A DNA stretch of 19,417 nt from Kangiellaceae bacterium (GTDB taxonomy: Bacteria; Pseudomonadota; Gammaproteobacteria; Enterobacterales; Kangiellaceae), in contig JAUUYO010000025.1 in assembly GCA_030590405.1 (NCBI GenBank), positions 1-19,417 on the forward strand, written 5' to 3'. Shown in pieces: positions 1 through 8,185 of this stretch (positions are counted from its first letter, which is position 1; the number at the start of each line of letters is the position of its first letter). Position numbers and translations under genes: made by a program. A model generated the notes under the pieces. The model had not been told where the DNA came from, searched no databases, and saw only the letters and a program-made list of their open reading frames with translations.

Positions 1-1537
1 AGATTACATCTTTTATCGTCGGTGAATCAGTAAACAACATTACCAGTCGATCAATTCCTATCCCTTCACCAGCGGTTGGCGGTAAACCATATTCTAAGGC
101 ATTGATATAATCATCATCAAAGTGCATCGCTTCATCGTCACCAGCATCTTTTTCTTCAACTTGCTTTTTAAATCGTGCCGCCTGATCTTCTGCATCATTT
201 AGCTCAGAAAAACCGTTAGCGAGTTCTCGACCACCGACAAAAAATTCAAACCGATCGGTAATAAAAGAGTTTTTATCATTGCGTCTGGCCAACGGCGAGA
301 CTTCCCAAGGGTATTCTGTGATAAAGGTCGGTTGAATTAATAAATGCTCTGCCGTTTCTTCAAAAATTTCACATATGTATTTGCCCGGTCCCCAAACACC
401 ATCAACCGCAGGTTCTTTAACATGGACTTGTTTGGCATATTCGCGAATTTTATCAAAATTACCTTCTGGATCTCTAAATATGTTTTCATCAAATTCCGGA
501 TTGTATTTTAAGATGGCATCTACCATAGAAATACGTTCAAATTTTGAACCAAAATCATAGTCAATGCTTTCGGTTATATTTCCTTCTGCATCTTTCACTG
601 TATTGGTTATAGTCGTAGTTCCTAAAACATCTTGAGCGACGGTGCGCAGCATATCCTCCGTCAGGTTCATCAGGTCGTTATAGTCTGCGTAAGCCTGATA
701 AAACTCTAACATAGTAAATTCTGGATTGTGCCTTGTCGATAAGCCTTCATTTCTGAAATTACGGTTAATTTCAAATACCCTATCAAAACCGCCGACGACT
801 AAACGCTTGAGATATAGCTCAGGTGCGATCCGCAAGTACATGTCAATATCCATGGCGTTATGATGGGTTACAAATGGCCTTGCAACCGCGCCGCCCGGGA
901 TCACTTGTAGCATGGGAGTTTCCACTTCCATAAAATTTCGTTCAACCAGAAAACGGCGAATACCATCAACCACCTGACTTCGAATATGGAAATTTTTACG
1001 CGTATTTTCATTGGTAATCAAATCAATATATCGCTGGCGATATTTAATTTCCTGATCTTTTAATCCCGCATGTTTTTCAGGTAAAGGTCGCAGTGATTTA
1101 GTCAATAAATAAAATTCATTCATACCCACGAATAGATCACCATGACCGGATAATTTTAATTGACCTTTCACGCCGATAATATCGCCGATATCAATGCCGC
1201 TCCATTTGGCTTTGATTTCTTTTTGCGCATCTTTACTGGCATAGGCCTGAATTCTTCCGGTCATATCCTGAATAACAAAAAAGGGTCCACGTTTTGCCAT
1301 GACTCGACCAGCAATACTCACCACATGGTTCATGGCTAAAATAGTTTCTTTATCTTTATCGCCAAATTCATTTTGTAGATCTTGAGCATAGTTTTCAGGT
1401 TTAAAATGATTCGGGTGACCATTGGAAGGACAATTTTTGCGAATAGAGGCCAACTTGTCTTTTCGCTCTGCGATCAGTTTATTGTCTTCGATTTGTCGCT
1501 CTGTATTGTTACTATTAGTATTTTCTTGATTGTTCAT
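1..1537 (-). CDS. lysS: Lysyl-tRNA synthetase, class II (3' end cut by window edge)
   Basis: Charges tRNA-Lys with lysine in the cytoplasm. The reading frame starts at the ATG at 1535-1537 and stays open for 512 codons to the window edge, so only about a dozen C-terminal residues are missing compared with the family. Visible parts: a hydrophilic N-terminal stretch rich in Asn and Glu, an OB-fold tRNA anticodon-binding domain (VVSIAGRVMAKRGPFFVIQD), class II motif 2 (FRNEG followed by TRHNPEFTMLEFYQAY) and motif 3 (GEGIGIDRLVML) just before the edge. It lies downstream of prfB on the same strand, the same order as prfB-lysS in E. coli, but with a 160-base gap that holds a palindromic repeat. 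No strong ribosome binding site is visible. Assignment is firm from the motifs. Confidence 0.96.
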   Translation of the reverse strand, partial: MNNQENTNSNNTERQIEDNKLIAERKDKLASIRKNCPSNGHPNHFKPENYAQDLQNEFGDKDKETILAMNHVVSIAGRVMAKRGPFFVIQDMTGRIQAYASKDAQKEIKAKWSGIDIGDIIGVKGQLKLSGHGDLFVGMNEFYLLTKSLRPLPEKHAGLKDQEIKYRQRYIDLITNENTRKNFHIRSQVVDGIRRFLVERNFMEVETPMLQVIPGGAVARPFVTHHNAMDIDMYLRIAPELYLKRLVVGGFDRVFEINRNFRNEGLSTRHNPEFTMLEFYQAYADYNDLMNLTEDMLRTVAQDVLGTTTITNTVKDAEGNITESIDYDFGSKFERISMVDAILKYNPEFDENIFRDPEGNFDKIREYAKQVHVKEPAVDGVWGPGKYICEIFEETAEHLLIQPTFITEYPWEVSPLARRNDKNSFITDRFEFFVGGRELANGFSELNDAEDQAARFKKQVEEKDAGDDEAMHFDDDYINALEYGLPPTAGEGIGIDRLVMLFTDSPTIKDVI

Positions 1538-1585
1538 GTTTTGATATTCACTCGTTATTGAATCTAAGTTTCTAAAGTTTTCTTT

Positions 1586-1624
1586 GTAGGGTGGATTAGA
1601 GTGTCTTTTTGCTCGTAATCCACC
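1586..1624 (+). repeat. GTAG-headed palindromic REP-like element
   Basis: The segment begins GTAGG and then carries a perfect inverted repeat, GGTGGATTA (1590-1598) against TAATCCACC (1616-1624), with a 17-base loop. The GTAG head next to a palindrome is the hallmark of REP elements mobilised by RAYT (TnpA-REP) transposases. Two related elements lie at 3891-3920 and 13746-13767. It sits between prfB and lysS and could also shape the transcript there. No RAYT gene is present in the window. Confidence 0.6.
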
Positions 1625-1640
1625 TTTTGGAATAAATGTC

Positions 1641-1668
1641 GGATTACGGTCAAGAGATGGCCTAATCC
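1641..1668. repeat. Short inverted repeat next to REP-like element
   Basis: GGATTA (1641-1646) pairs with TAATCC (1663-1668), sharing the GGATTA core of the element 17 bases to the left. The two may form a REP pair of the BIME type. The stem is short, so the call is tentative. Confidence 0.3.
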
Positions 1669-1697
1669 TAAGAAATCAGCCACCTGATCCTCTTATT

Positions 1698-2796
1698 TTA
1701 CAACCCTGCTTTTAAACTTTCTTCGATAAACCCATCTAAATCCCCATCTAGAACTGCTTGGGTATTGGTGGATTCATAACCGGTTCTTAAATCTTTTATT
1801 CGCGATTGATCAAGTACATAGGAGCGAATTTGACTGCCCCAGCCAATGTCTGATTTAGCATCTTCCATCACCTGCTTATCGGCATTTTGCTTTTGCATTT
1901 CCAGTTCATACAATTTTGCTTTTAGCAGCTTCATCGCCTGATCTTTATTTTTATGTTGCGAACGATCGTTTTGACACTGAACAACCGCATTGGTGGGTAA
2001 ATGGGTAATCCGCACCGCCGAGTCGGTTTTATTGACATGCTGACCACCCGCTCCACTCGCGCGATAAGTATCGATTCTTAAATCTGCGGGATTAATATCG
2101 ATTTCTATATCATCCTTAACTTCAGGATAGCAAAACACGCTGGCAAAACTGGTATGTCTGCGGCTCCCCGAATCGAAAGGTGATTTTCTTACCAGCCGGT
2201 GAACACCGGTTTCAGTTCGCATCCAACCAAAAGCATACTCGCCGCTGACTTTAATTGTGGCACTTTTAATGCCCGCTACTTCACCGTCTGACAATTCTAT
2301 AATATCCGCTTTAAACCCTCGACTTTCGCACCATCTCAAATACATCCGCAATAACATGTCGGCCCAGTCTTGCGCTTCGGTGCCGCCGGAACCAGATTGG
2401 ATATCAATGTAACCATTTTCGGCGTCCATTTCGCCACTGAACATGCGTCTAAATTCTAATTTAGCTAAATGCTGATCTAAATCATTCAGTTCAGTGACCA
2501 GTTCATCAACACTTTCCTGATCGTCTTCTTCAACCGCCATCATTAACAAGTCGTCCGAATCGGCTAATCCGTTATCCAGTTTATCAATGGTGGTGACAAC
2601 AATTTCAAGTTCCGAACGCTCTTTACCTAAAGCCTGCGCCCTGGCGGGTTCACTCCACACATCGGGCAATTCAAGCTCTCGTTCAACTTCGACTAATCGA
2701 TCTTTTTTGATATCGTAGTCAAAGATACCCCCTAAGCGTCTCTTTACGCGCTTGAAGGTCTTTAATTCTTTCTCGTATGGATGTGGATTCTATCAT
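1698..2796 (-). CDS. prfB: Peptide chain release factor 2, expressed by +1 programmed frameshift
   Basis: Recognises UGA and UAA stop codons and triggers peptide release on the ribosome. The gene is read as 25 codons from the ATG at 2794-2796 to an in-frame UGA (2719-2721), then, after skipping one base (2721), from GAC at 2720 to the stop at 1698-1700. That gives 25 + 340 = 365 residues, the usual RF2 length. The SPF stop-recognition tripeptide (RKSPFDSGSRR) and the catalytic GGQ loop (RASGAGGQHVNKTDSAVRI) are both present. The residue four before the first Gly of GGQ is Ala, as in most bacteria, unlike the Thr of E. coli K-12. I see no clear Shine-Dalgarno sequence before the start codon; the start is chosen because it reproduces the family's 25-codon first segment. 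lysS follows on the same strand. Confidence 0.97.
2718..2733 (-). promoter_or_regulatory. RF2 autoregulatory +1 frameshift site
   Basis: On the minus strand the sequence reads AGGGGG (2728-2733), three bases, then CTT TGA C. This is the canonical RF2 recoding signal: an internal Shine-Dalgarno-like AGGGGG three bases before the slippery CUU codon and the poorly terminating UGAC context. Low RF2 lets the ribosome pause and slip +1, restoring synthesis. All elements are intact. Confidence 0.96.
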
Positions 2797-2889
2797 CGAT
2801 GTTTAAATAAATAACTGTTAAGATTAATGAACGCTATTCTACTAAAGATCAAAGTTTTAGCCCAGACAATTTGTTTATAAGGATGGATC

Positions 2890-3354
2890 ATGATTAATAA
2901 ATGCCTGAAATCCCGCGTTAAGATCGTCACTATCTTCTGTTTGACCCTGACGGCTTGCACCAGTATTCCAATCACTCAAGTGGATGATCGGCTCCAGGCA
3001 TGGAAAAATGCCAACATCGAACAAGTGATCAAATATTGGGGGCTACCAACTAAACAGCAAGAGATTGGTGAAAATTTTTATGCCGAATGGCTTAATAAAG
3101 AGAGCAGTCCGGGCAATACCGCGATTAGTCTGGGTTCAGGCTCTCATTCCCGTCACAGCTCAATTGGTTTTGGACTCACCTTGTTTGACCTTGGCGGAAC
3201 CGATGATGTGTGTAGTCGAATTGTAACTTATGATAAAAACGGCGCGGTCACCGATGTCAGTTGGAAAGGGACACAGAATTATTGCTTTGAAATCACTCCG
3301 GATAGAGAACAAATCCTGAGAGCTAAGGCTGTCATGCAGGACGAAAAGCCCTAG
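2890..3354 (+). CDS. Small putative lipoprotein of unknown function
   Basis: A 154-residue protein with a lipoprotein signal peptide: basic start, hydrophobic stretch at about residues 10-22, and lipobox L20-T21-A22-C23, so the mature protein should begin at Cys23 and be lipid-anchored. The residue after Cys is Thr, not Asp, which favours outer-membrane sorting. The mature part has a WGLPT motif (about residues 50-54) following a predicted helix, a Gly/Ser/His-rich middle (residues ~81-95) and two further cysteines late in the protein. The WGxPT pattern recurs in uncharacterised small gammaproteobacterial lipoproteins, but I cannot name a family or function. An AAGGA ribosome binding site lies 6 bases before the ATG. 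It is divergent from prfB (93-base gap) and convergent with mutT. Confidence 0.8.
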   Translation: MINKCLKSRVKIVTIFCLTLTACTSIPITQVDDRLQAWKNANIEQVIKYWGLPTKQQEIGENFYAEWLNKESSPGNTAISLGSGSHSRHSSIGFGLTLFDLGGTDDVCSRIVTYDKNGAVTDVSWKGTQNYCFEITPDREQILRAKAVMQDEKP

Positions 3355-3424
3355 GAGCCTGTCCGAGTCAAACCTTTAGGCATTTTCAGTCAAAAAGGTC
3401 TACGCTGAATAATCCGAGCTGAGG

Positions 3425-3865
3425 TTATTTATTAATCGCTCGATTTAATAATAAATCCACGATTGGCCAGTTGGCTTCTGGAAAAGTGTAGTTAGCTAAT
3501 TGCTCAAGCGCCACCCAGCGGATCACTTGACCTTCACAGCCCAGCGCTTCACCTTGATATTGCTCAATTTGAAAAAAATCCAGACAAACTAATTTATCGC
3601 CATAGTCAAAACTGATTTGCTTGAAGAATACCGGCTCGCCAATCGAAATATTAAGCTCTTCTTTTAATTCTCTTGCCAGTGCCTGCTCGGCTGACTCAGT
3701 CGGTTCAACCTTACCTCCCGGAAATTCCCAAAGACCGCCTTGATGTTTGTCTTGAGGGCGTTTAGCAATCAAAACTTGTTGAATATTTTTGGGGGAACTT
3801 TGCAGGATAATACCGGCGGCGACACGAACAGTAGTCAAACTAGATAATTCCATGTTGATTTTCAT
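3425..3865 (-). CDS. mutT: MutT-type Nudix hydrolase (8-oxo-dGTP diphosphatase)
   Basis: Expected to hydrolyse 8-oxo-dGTP to the monophosphate and so keep oxidised guanine out of DNA. The 146-residue protein has the MutT landmark LWEFPGGKVE and a Nudix box from Gly51: G51, E57, R65, E66, E69 and E70 match GX5EX7REUXEEXGU. The Gly near the end of the box is Asn72 here. The gene follows secA on the same strand after 68 bases, the order also known from E. coli (secA-mutT), which supports the mutT name over a generic Nudix protein. A second Met at position 5 is an alternative start; neither has a good ribosome binding site. E. coli MutT begins about ten residues later relative to the conserved core. 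Confidence 0.88.
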   Translation of the reverse strand: MKINMELSSLTTVRVAAGIILQSSPKNIQQVLIAKRPQDKHQGGLWEFPGGKVEPTESAEQALARELKEELNISIGEPVFFKQISFDYGDKLVCLDFFQIEQYQGEALGCEGQVIRWVALEQLANYTFPEANWPIVDLLLNRAINK

Positions 3866-3890
3866 ACTTTTGGATTGGATGAAAACAATC

Positions 3891-3920
3891 GGCGGATGAC
3901 GCTACGCTAATCCGCCCTAC
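3891..3920 (-). repeat. GTAG-headed palindromic REP-like element
   Basis: On the minus strand this begins GTAGGGCGGATTAGCG and closes with ATCCGCC; the outer stem GGCGGAT/ATCCGCC is perfect over 7 bases. Head and core resemble the element at 1586-1624 (GTAGGGTGGATTA). It fills the gap between secA and mutT. Confidence 0.6.
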
Positions 3921-3933
3921 GAAAACCTACAAA

Positions 3934-6663
3934 CTATGATAGTTTCCCATGGCACTGTTTAAACTTTTTACCCGAACCACAAGGACAAGGCTCATTACGA
4001 CCGACCTTCTGACCTTCTCGTGTGTAAGGAGTATGCGCTTCTGCATCTCCCTGTTGTTGTTGTTGCTGTTGTTGCTGCTCCGGCATCGCAGATCCTTCGT
4101 CATGTTGATAAGTTACCCGGCTGGCCTGGGCTTCTTTTCTTCTTTGCTCTTCAACCGCATCGACATCTTCCGGATCTTTTACCTGAACTTTTGACAAAAT
4201 AGTAATCACATCGAACTTGATGTTTTCCAACATTTCAAAAAATAGCTCAAACGCTTCTCGCTTGTATTCCTGTTTAGGATTTTTTTGCGCATAACTTCTA
4301 AGACCGATCCCCTGACGTAAATGATCCATGGAAGCCAGGTGTTCTTTCCAATGACTATCAAGATTTTGCAACATTACTGATTTTTCAAAATGGCGAATAA
4401 CAATTTCACCAACCTGCTGTTCTTTGGCTTTATACTCAGTCACTAAATCAGACAATATTTTTTCGCGCAATGGTTCTTCATGCAGACTATCATCTTCGTC
4501 TAACCATTTTTTGATAGGTAATTCCATCAAAAAATCTGATTTTAAGCGACCTTCAAGACCCTCAATGTCCCACATATCATCGATACTTTGTGGTGGAATA
4601 TATTGATTAATAACCGTATTAAGCACATCCGCTCGAAGTGAATTGATAGTTTCAGAAACATCTTCGGTTGACATTAATTCTGAGCGTTGCTCATAAATGA
4701 CTTTACGTTGATCATTGGCCACATCATCATATTCGAGTAAGTTTTTACGAATATCAAAGTTACGTGTTTCCACTTTCTTTTGCGCATTTTCAATCGCGCG
4801 AGAAACCCATTTATGCTCAATCGCTTCGCCTTCTTCCCAGCCCATTTTTTGCATCATACTGGCCATACGGTCGGAAGCAAAAATACGCATTAAATCATCT
4901 TCCAGAGAAAGATAGAACTGGCTGACGCCTGGGTCACCCTGACGACCGGAACGACCGCGCAACTGATTATCGATACGACGGGATTCGTGTCGCTCGGTAC
5001 CAATAATCGCCAGACCGCCAGCGTCAATCACTTGTTGATGGCGCTCTTTCCATTCTTCAGTGAGTGTTTCAATTTGATTATCGCTTGGTTTTTTCAAGTT
5101 ATCTAAATCGGCTTGCAAACTACCGCCCAACACAATATCGGTACCACGACCAGCCATATTGGTAGCAATCGTTACATTACCGGCTCGACCTGCCTGAGCA
5201 ATAATGTCAGCTTCTTTTTCATGGAATTTTGCGTTCAAAACCTGATGTTTAATTTTTTTATCTTTAAGCACTCGTGATAAAATTTCGGAGGATTCTATCG
5301 ATGCGGTTCCCACCAATATCGGTTGACCTGCTTCTCGTCTTTCCAGGATGTCTTCGATGATCGCCATGTATTTTTCTTGTTTGGTCAAGAAGATCAAGTC
5401 TCCCAAATCATTTCTTAACATCTGCTTATTGGTCGGCATGACCACCACTTCCAGGCCATAAATTTGATTTAATTCGAACGCTTCGGTATCGGCGGTTCCG
5501 GTCATACCGGAAAGTTTGTCATAAAGTCTGAATAGATTCTGGAAAGTGATCGAAGCAAGGGTCTGACTCTCATTTTGAATATTCACCCCTTCTTTCGCCT
5601 CAACGGCCTGATGCAAACCATCGGACCAACGACGACCCGGCATGGTTCGTCCGGTATGCTCATCCACAATCACCACTTCGTTGTCGGCAACAATATAATC
5701 AACATCTCTCTTAAATAAAACATGAGCGCGCAGTGCGGCATTAATATGATGTAACAAGGAGATCGATTGAGCGCTGTACAGGTTTTGACCTTCACCCAAT
5801 AATTTATTTTCAACTAATAGTATTTCGACTTTTTCCTGGCCTCGTTCACTCATGTGAACCTGCTTGGCTTTTTCATCGACAGAGTAGTCACCACTTTCCT
5901 GATCTTCTTCATCGGTTTGCACTTCAAGATTAGGAATAAGCTTATCAATAGCTCGATACATATCGGAGCTATCTTCCACCGCACCAGAAATAATCAGCGG
6001 GGTTCTGGCTTCATCGATTAAGATCGAATCGACTTCATCGATAATCGCGTAATGCAATGATCGCTGAACTTTTTCTTCGATGGAAAAAGCCATATTGTCG
6101 CGTAAATAATCAAACCCGTATTCGTTGTTAGTACCAAAAGTTATGTCGCAGGCATAGGCCGCTCGTTTGGTTTCGGTATCCTGCCCCGATAAAATAACTC
6201 CAACGGTTAAACCTAAAAATTGATACAAAGGTCCCATCCAGTCGGAATCTCGTTGTGCCAGATAATCATTGACCGTAATAATGTGAACACCTTCACCGGA
6301 TAACGCATTTAAGTAAGCCGACAGGGTCGCAACCAAGGTTTTACCTTCACCGGTTTTCATTTCGGCAATCTTGCCGTTATTCAACACCATGCCGCCGATC
6401 AACTGCACATCAAAATGGCGCATATTAAGCACTCGCTTACCGGCTTCTCTTACCACCGCAAACGCTTCGTCCAGAATATCATCGAGGGTTTCGCCTTGCT
6501 CCAGCCGTGTGCGGAACTTTTGAGTAGAAGCAGTCAAATCTTCATCCGATAACGCTTTGACAGAATCAGCCAGCGCGTTGATGGTCACAACCCGCTTGTT
6601 CATTTGTTTAATCAGTCGTTGATTCCGACTACCAAATACTTTTGTTAAAACGTTTCCAAACAT
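3934..6663 (-). CDS. secA: Preprotein translocase ATPase SecA
   Basis: The motor that drives unfolded preproteins through SecYEG at the inner membrane. At 909 residues it matches the family (E. coli 901). Walker A is MKTGEGKT with Lys108; the Walker B region is IIDEVDSILIDEARTP near residue 210; helicase-type motifs GMTGTADTEA, GRGTDIVLGG and GRSGRQGDPG follow. The C-terminal SecB- and lipid-binding zinc motif is complete: Cys893, Cys895, Cys904, His905. Between the helical scaffold and the zinc tail lies a run of nine consecutive Gln codons (4051-4077), mixed CAA/CAG. The start ATG has an AGGT ten bases upstream. mutT follows. Upstream is a divergent gene, not the lpxC-secM arrangement of enterics, and I find no SecM-like arrest ORF. 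Confidence 0.98.
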   Translation of the reverse strand: MFGNVLTKVFGSRNQRLIKQMNKRVVTINALADSVKALSDEDLTASTQKFRTRLEQGETLDDILDEAFAVVREAGKRVLNMRHFDVQLIGGMVLNNGKIAEMKTGEGKTLVATLSAYLNALSGEGVHIITVNDYLAQRDSDWMGPLYQFLGLTVGVILSGQDTETKRAAYACDITFGTNNEYGFDYLRDNMAFSIEEKVQRSLHYAIIDEVDSILIDEARTPLIISGAVEDSSDMYRAIDKLIPNLEVQTDEEDQESGDYSVDEKAKQVHMSERGQEKVEILLVENKLLGEGQNLYSAQSISLLHHINAALRAHVLFKRDVDYIVADNEVVIVDEHTGRTMPGRRWSDGLHQAVEAKEGVNIQNESQTLASITFQNLFRLYDKLSGMTGTADTEAFELNQIYGLEVVVMPTNKQMLRNDLGDLIFLTKQEKYMAIIEDILERREAGQPILVGTASIESSEILSRVLKDKKIKHQVLNAKFHEKEADIIAQAGRAGNVTIATNMAGRGTDIVLGGSLQADLDNLKKPSDNQIETLTEEWKERHQQVIDAGGLAIIGTERHESRRIDNQLRGRSGRQGDPGVSQFYLSLEDDLMRIFASDRMASMMQKMGWEEGEAIEHKWVSRAIENAQKKVETRNFDIRKNLLEYDDVANDQRKVIYEQRSELMSTEDVSETINSLRADVLNTVINQYIPPQSIDDMWDIEGLEGRLKSDFLMELPIKKWLDEDDSLHEEPLREKILSDLVTEYKAKEQQVGEIVIRHFEKSVMLQNLDSHWKEHLASMDHLRQGIGLRSYAQKNPKQEYKREAFELFFEMLENIKFDVITILSKVQVKDPEDVDAVEEQRRKEAQASRVTYQHDEGSAMPEQQQQQQQQQGDAEAHTPYTREGQKVGRNEPCPCGSGKKFKQCHGKLS

Positions 6664-6941
6664 GGATAAAACTACCTAATTATATTAAACCCGAATTATG
6701 TTGAACTTAGCTTAATTGAGGTTAGAAGTGGTTATTTTTTGACCGGCCTAACGAACAGTGGCTAGAAATTGGTCATTTATTATGCATTTACAATAGATTT
6801 AATCGCGAAATTGTACCTTGTTCATCTTTGTAACTCTAGGGCTGTTGCGCTATTCGTTTAATTATTGTGTGTTTGCTGCGATTTGGATTAACCTGGGGAC
6901 TAACTTCCCGCATCTCAAGTTGTGAGTGAGCAGATTAAATA
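6664..6941. other. Divergent intergenic region between secA and cysteine desulfurase
   Basis: This 278-base A+T-rich gap must hold the promoters of both flanking genes. I see no ORF of note, no clear hairpin and no convincing -35/-10 pair on either strand. No secM-like gene is encoded here. Confidence 0.5.
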
Positions 6942-8132
6942 ATGAGCATTAATTCTCCATGGAAAGCGGACTTTCCGGCGTTGGCCAACAAACCGATCAG
7001 CTATTTAGATTCAGCAGCTACTTGTCAGGTTCCAACACCAGTGATCCAGGCACTCAGTGACTATTTAAGCCGTGGCCATGGAAACCCGGGGCGAGGTTTG
7101 TATCGCTTTAGTGAAAGTGCCAGCGCAATTTTACAAACCTGTCGTCAAAAAGTCGCTGATTTTGTCGGGGCAAACGTTGAGCAGATCGCTTTTACTAAAA
7201 GTACCACTGAGTCAATCAATTTAGTCGCGGCCAACCTGCGGAATCGTCTAACCACAAAAGATTCTATTTTGGTTACCGAAATGGAGCATCATTCAAATTT
7301 ACTGCCCTGGCAAAGACTGTGTCAACAAACCGGAGCCAGGTTACATATGCTGCCTTTGACTCAACAAGGTGAATTCGATTTATCTGGCCTGGCAAATCTG
7401 CTCGCTGACAATTGTCGTCTGTTCGCATTTACTCATGGCTCTAATGTTTTGGGCAACCATCCGCCAGTTGAGGATTTTATTCAACAGGCAAAAAAAGCTG
7501 GCGTGCCCACATTAATCGATGGCGCTCAAGCGGTTGCGCATACGCGGCTTAACCTGAGTGAACTGGACTGTGACTATTACGCTTTTTCCGGACATAAACT
7601 CTACGCACCGGGAGGCAGTGGTCTCCTTTATGTTAAGCAACCAGAATCGATTGAACCATTGCTGCTGGGCGGTGGTATCGTCAAAAAAACCACCACTACC
7701 AATTATCAGTTAAGCGAAGGGATCACTCGATTAGAAGCCGGTAGCGCCAACTTGATTACACTGGTGGGACTTTCTGCGGCGCTGGATTATATTAATAAAA
7801 TTGGACTGGAAAATATTATCGAATATGAGCAAAGGCTTTATGCTGATTTGTTAGACAAATTCCAGGCTCTGGATGGCTATCAAATTATTTCCCACTCACA
7901 CAGTAAAAATTTACTTAGTTTTGTCTCAGCACAATTTCACTGCCATGATATCGCTTCAATTTTATCGGATCATCAGGTGGCGGTGAGAGCGGGGCATCAT
8001 TGTGCACAGCCTTGCTTAAACGCAATTGGCGTCAAACATTGCGTCAGAGCTTCCATCGGCCTTTATAATGATTCACAAGACATCAATGCATTCATTGGTG
8101 GTTTAAAAGAGGTTACCAAAATTTTAGTGTAG
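6942..8132 (+). CDS. Type II cysteine desulfurase, SufS/CsdA family
   Basis: PLP enzyme that takes sulfur from cysteine as a persulfide on its own active-site cysteine and passes it to Fe-S or other thio-cofactor pathways. The 396-residue protein shows YLDSAATCQVP near the start, TKSTTESINLVA, the EMEHHSNLLPW stretch, DGAQA, the PLP lysine Lys219 in FSGHKLYAPGGSGLLY, and the active-site Cys354 in RAGHHCAQP, the short-loop type II signature. RAGHHCAQP mixes features of E. coli SufS (RTGHHCAMP) and CsdA (RAGQHCAQP), so I do not choose between them. No suf operon genes or csdE lie beside it, so its partner is not evident locally; a SufU-like scaffold is encoded 6.4 kb away. The ribosome binding site is weak. 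Its 3' end faces the receiver-domain gene. Confidence 0.93.
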   Translation: MSINSPWKADFPALANKPISYLDSAATCQVPTPVIQALSDYLSRGHGNPGRGLYRFSESASAILQTCRQKVADFVGANVEQIAFTKSTTESINLVAANLRNRLTTKDSILVTEMEHHSNLLPWQRLCQQTGARLHMLPLTQQGEFDLSGLANLLADNCRLFAFTHGSNVLGNHPPVEDFIQQAKKAGVPTLIDGAQAVAHTRLNLSELDCDYYAFSGHKLYAPGGSGLLYVKQPESIEPLLLGGGIVKKTTTTNYQLSEGITRLEAGSANLITLVGLSAALDYINKIGLENIIEYEQRLYADLLDKFQALDGYQIISHSHSKNLLSFVSAQFHCHDIASILSDHQVAVRAGHHCAQPCLNAIGVKHCVRASIGLYNDSQDINAFIGGLKEVTKILV

Positions 8133-8167
8133 CTGCTCAACTATATTAAACAGTCATTGCGAGTGGC

Positions 8168-8185
8168 GCTTATTTAAAAATAAGC
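8168..8185. terminator. Possible short palindromic terminator between convergent genes
   Basis: GCTTATTT (8168-8175) and AAATAAGC (8178-8185) form a perfect 8-base inverted repeat with a 2-base centre. It lies between two convergent genes and overlaps the last codons and stop of the minus-strand gene. The stem is A/T rich with no strong U tract, so termination is uncertain. Confidence 0.25.

Noticed and set aside
1698..2669. RF2 as a 323-residue protein from a TTG start
   Set aside because: It would drop the N-terminal region; the upstream frame plus the intact frameshift site give the normal 365 residues.
3362..3417. Possible terminator or repeat between the lipoprotein and mutT (ACCTTT...AAAGGT, and TCCGAG twice)
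   Set aside because: The stem is only 6 bases with a 16-base loop, and a 6-base direct repeat is expected by chance.
4020..4202. Leucine/valine-rich open frames on the plus strand over the SecA C-terminus
   Set aside because: They arise from reading the Gln repeat in antisense; the SecA zinc tail fixes the true frame.
6664..6941. SecM-like arrest peptide gene upstream of secA
   Set aside because: No ORF with an arrest-like end is present; the gene upstream is divergent and unrelated.
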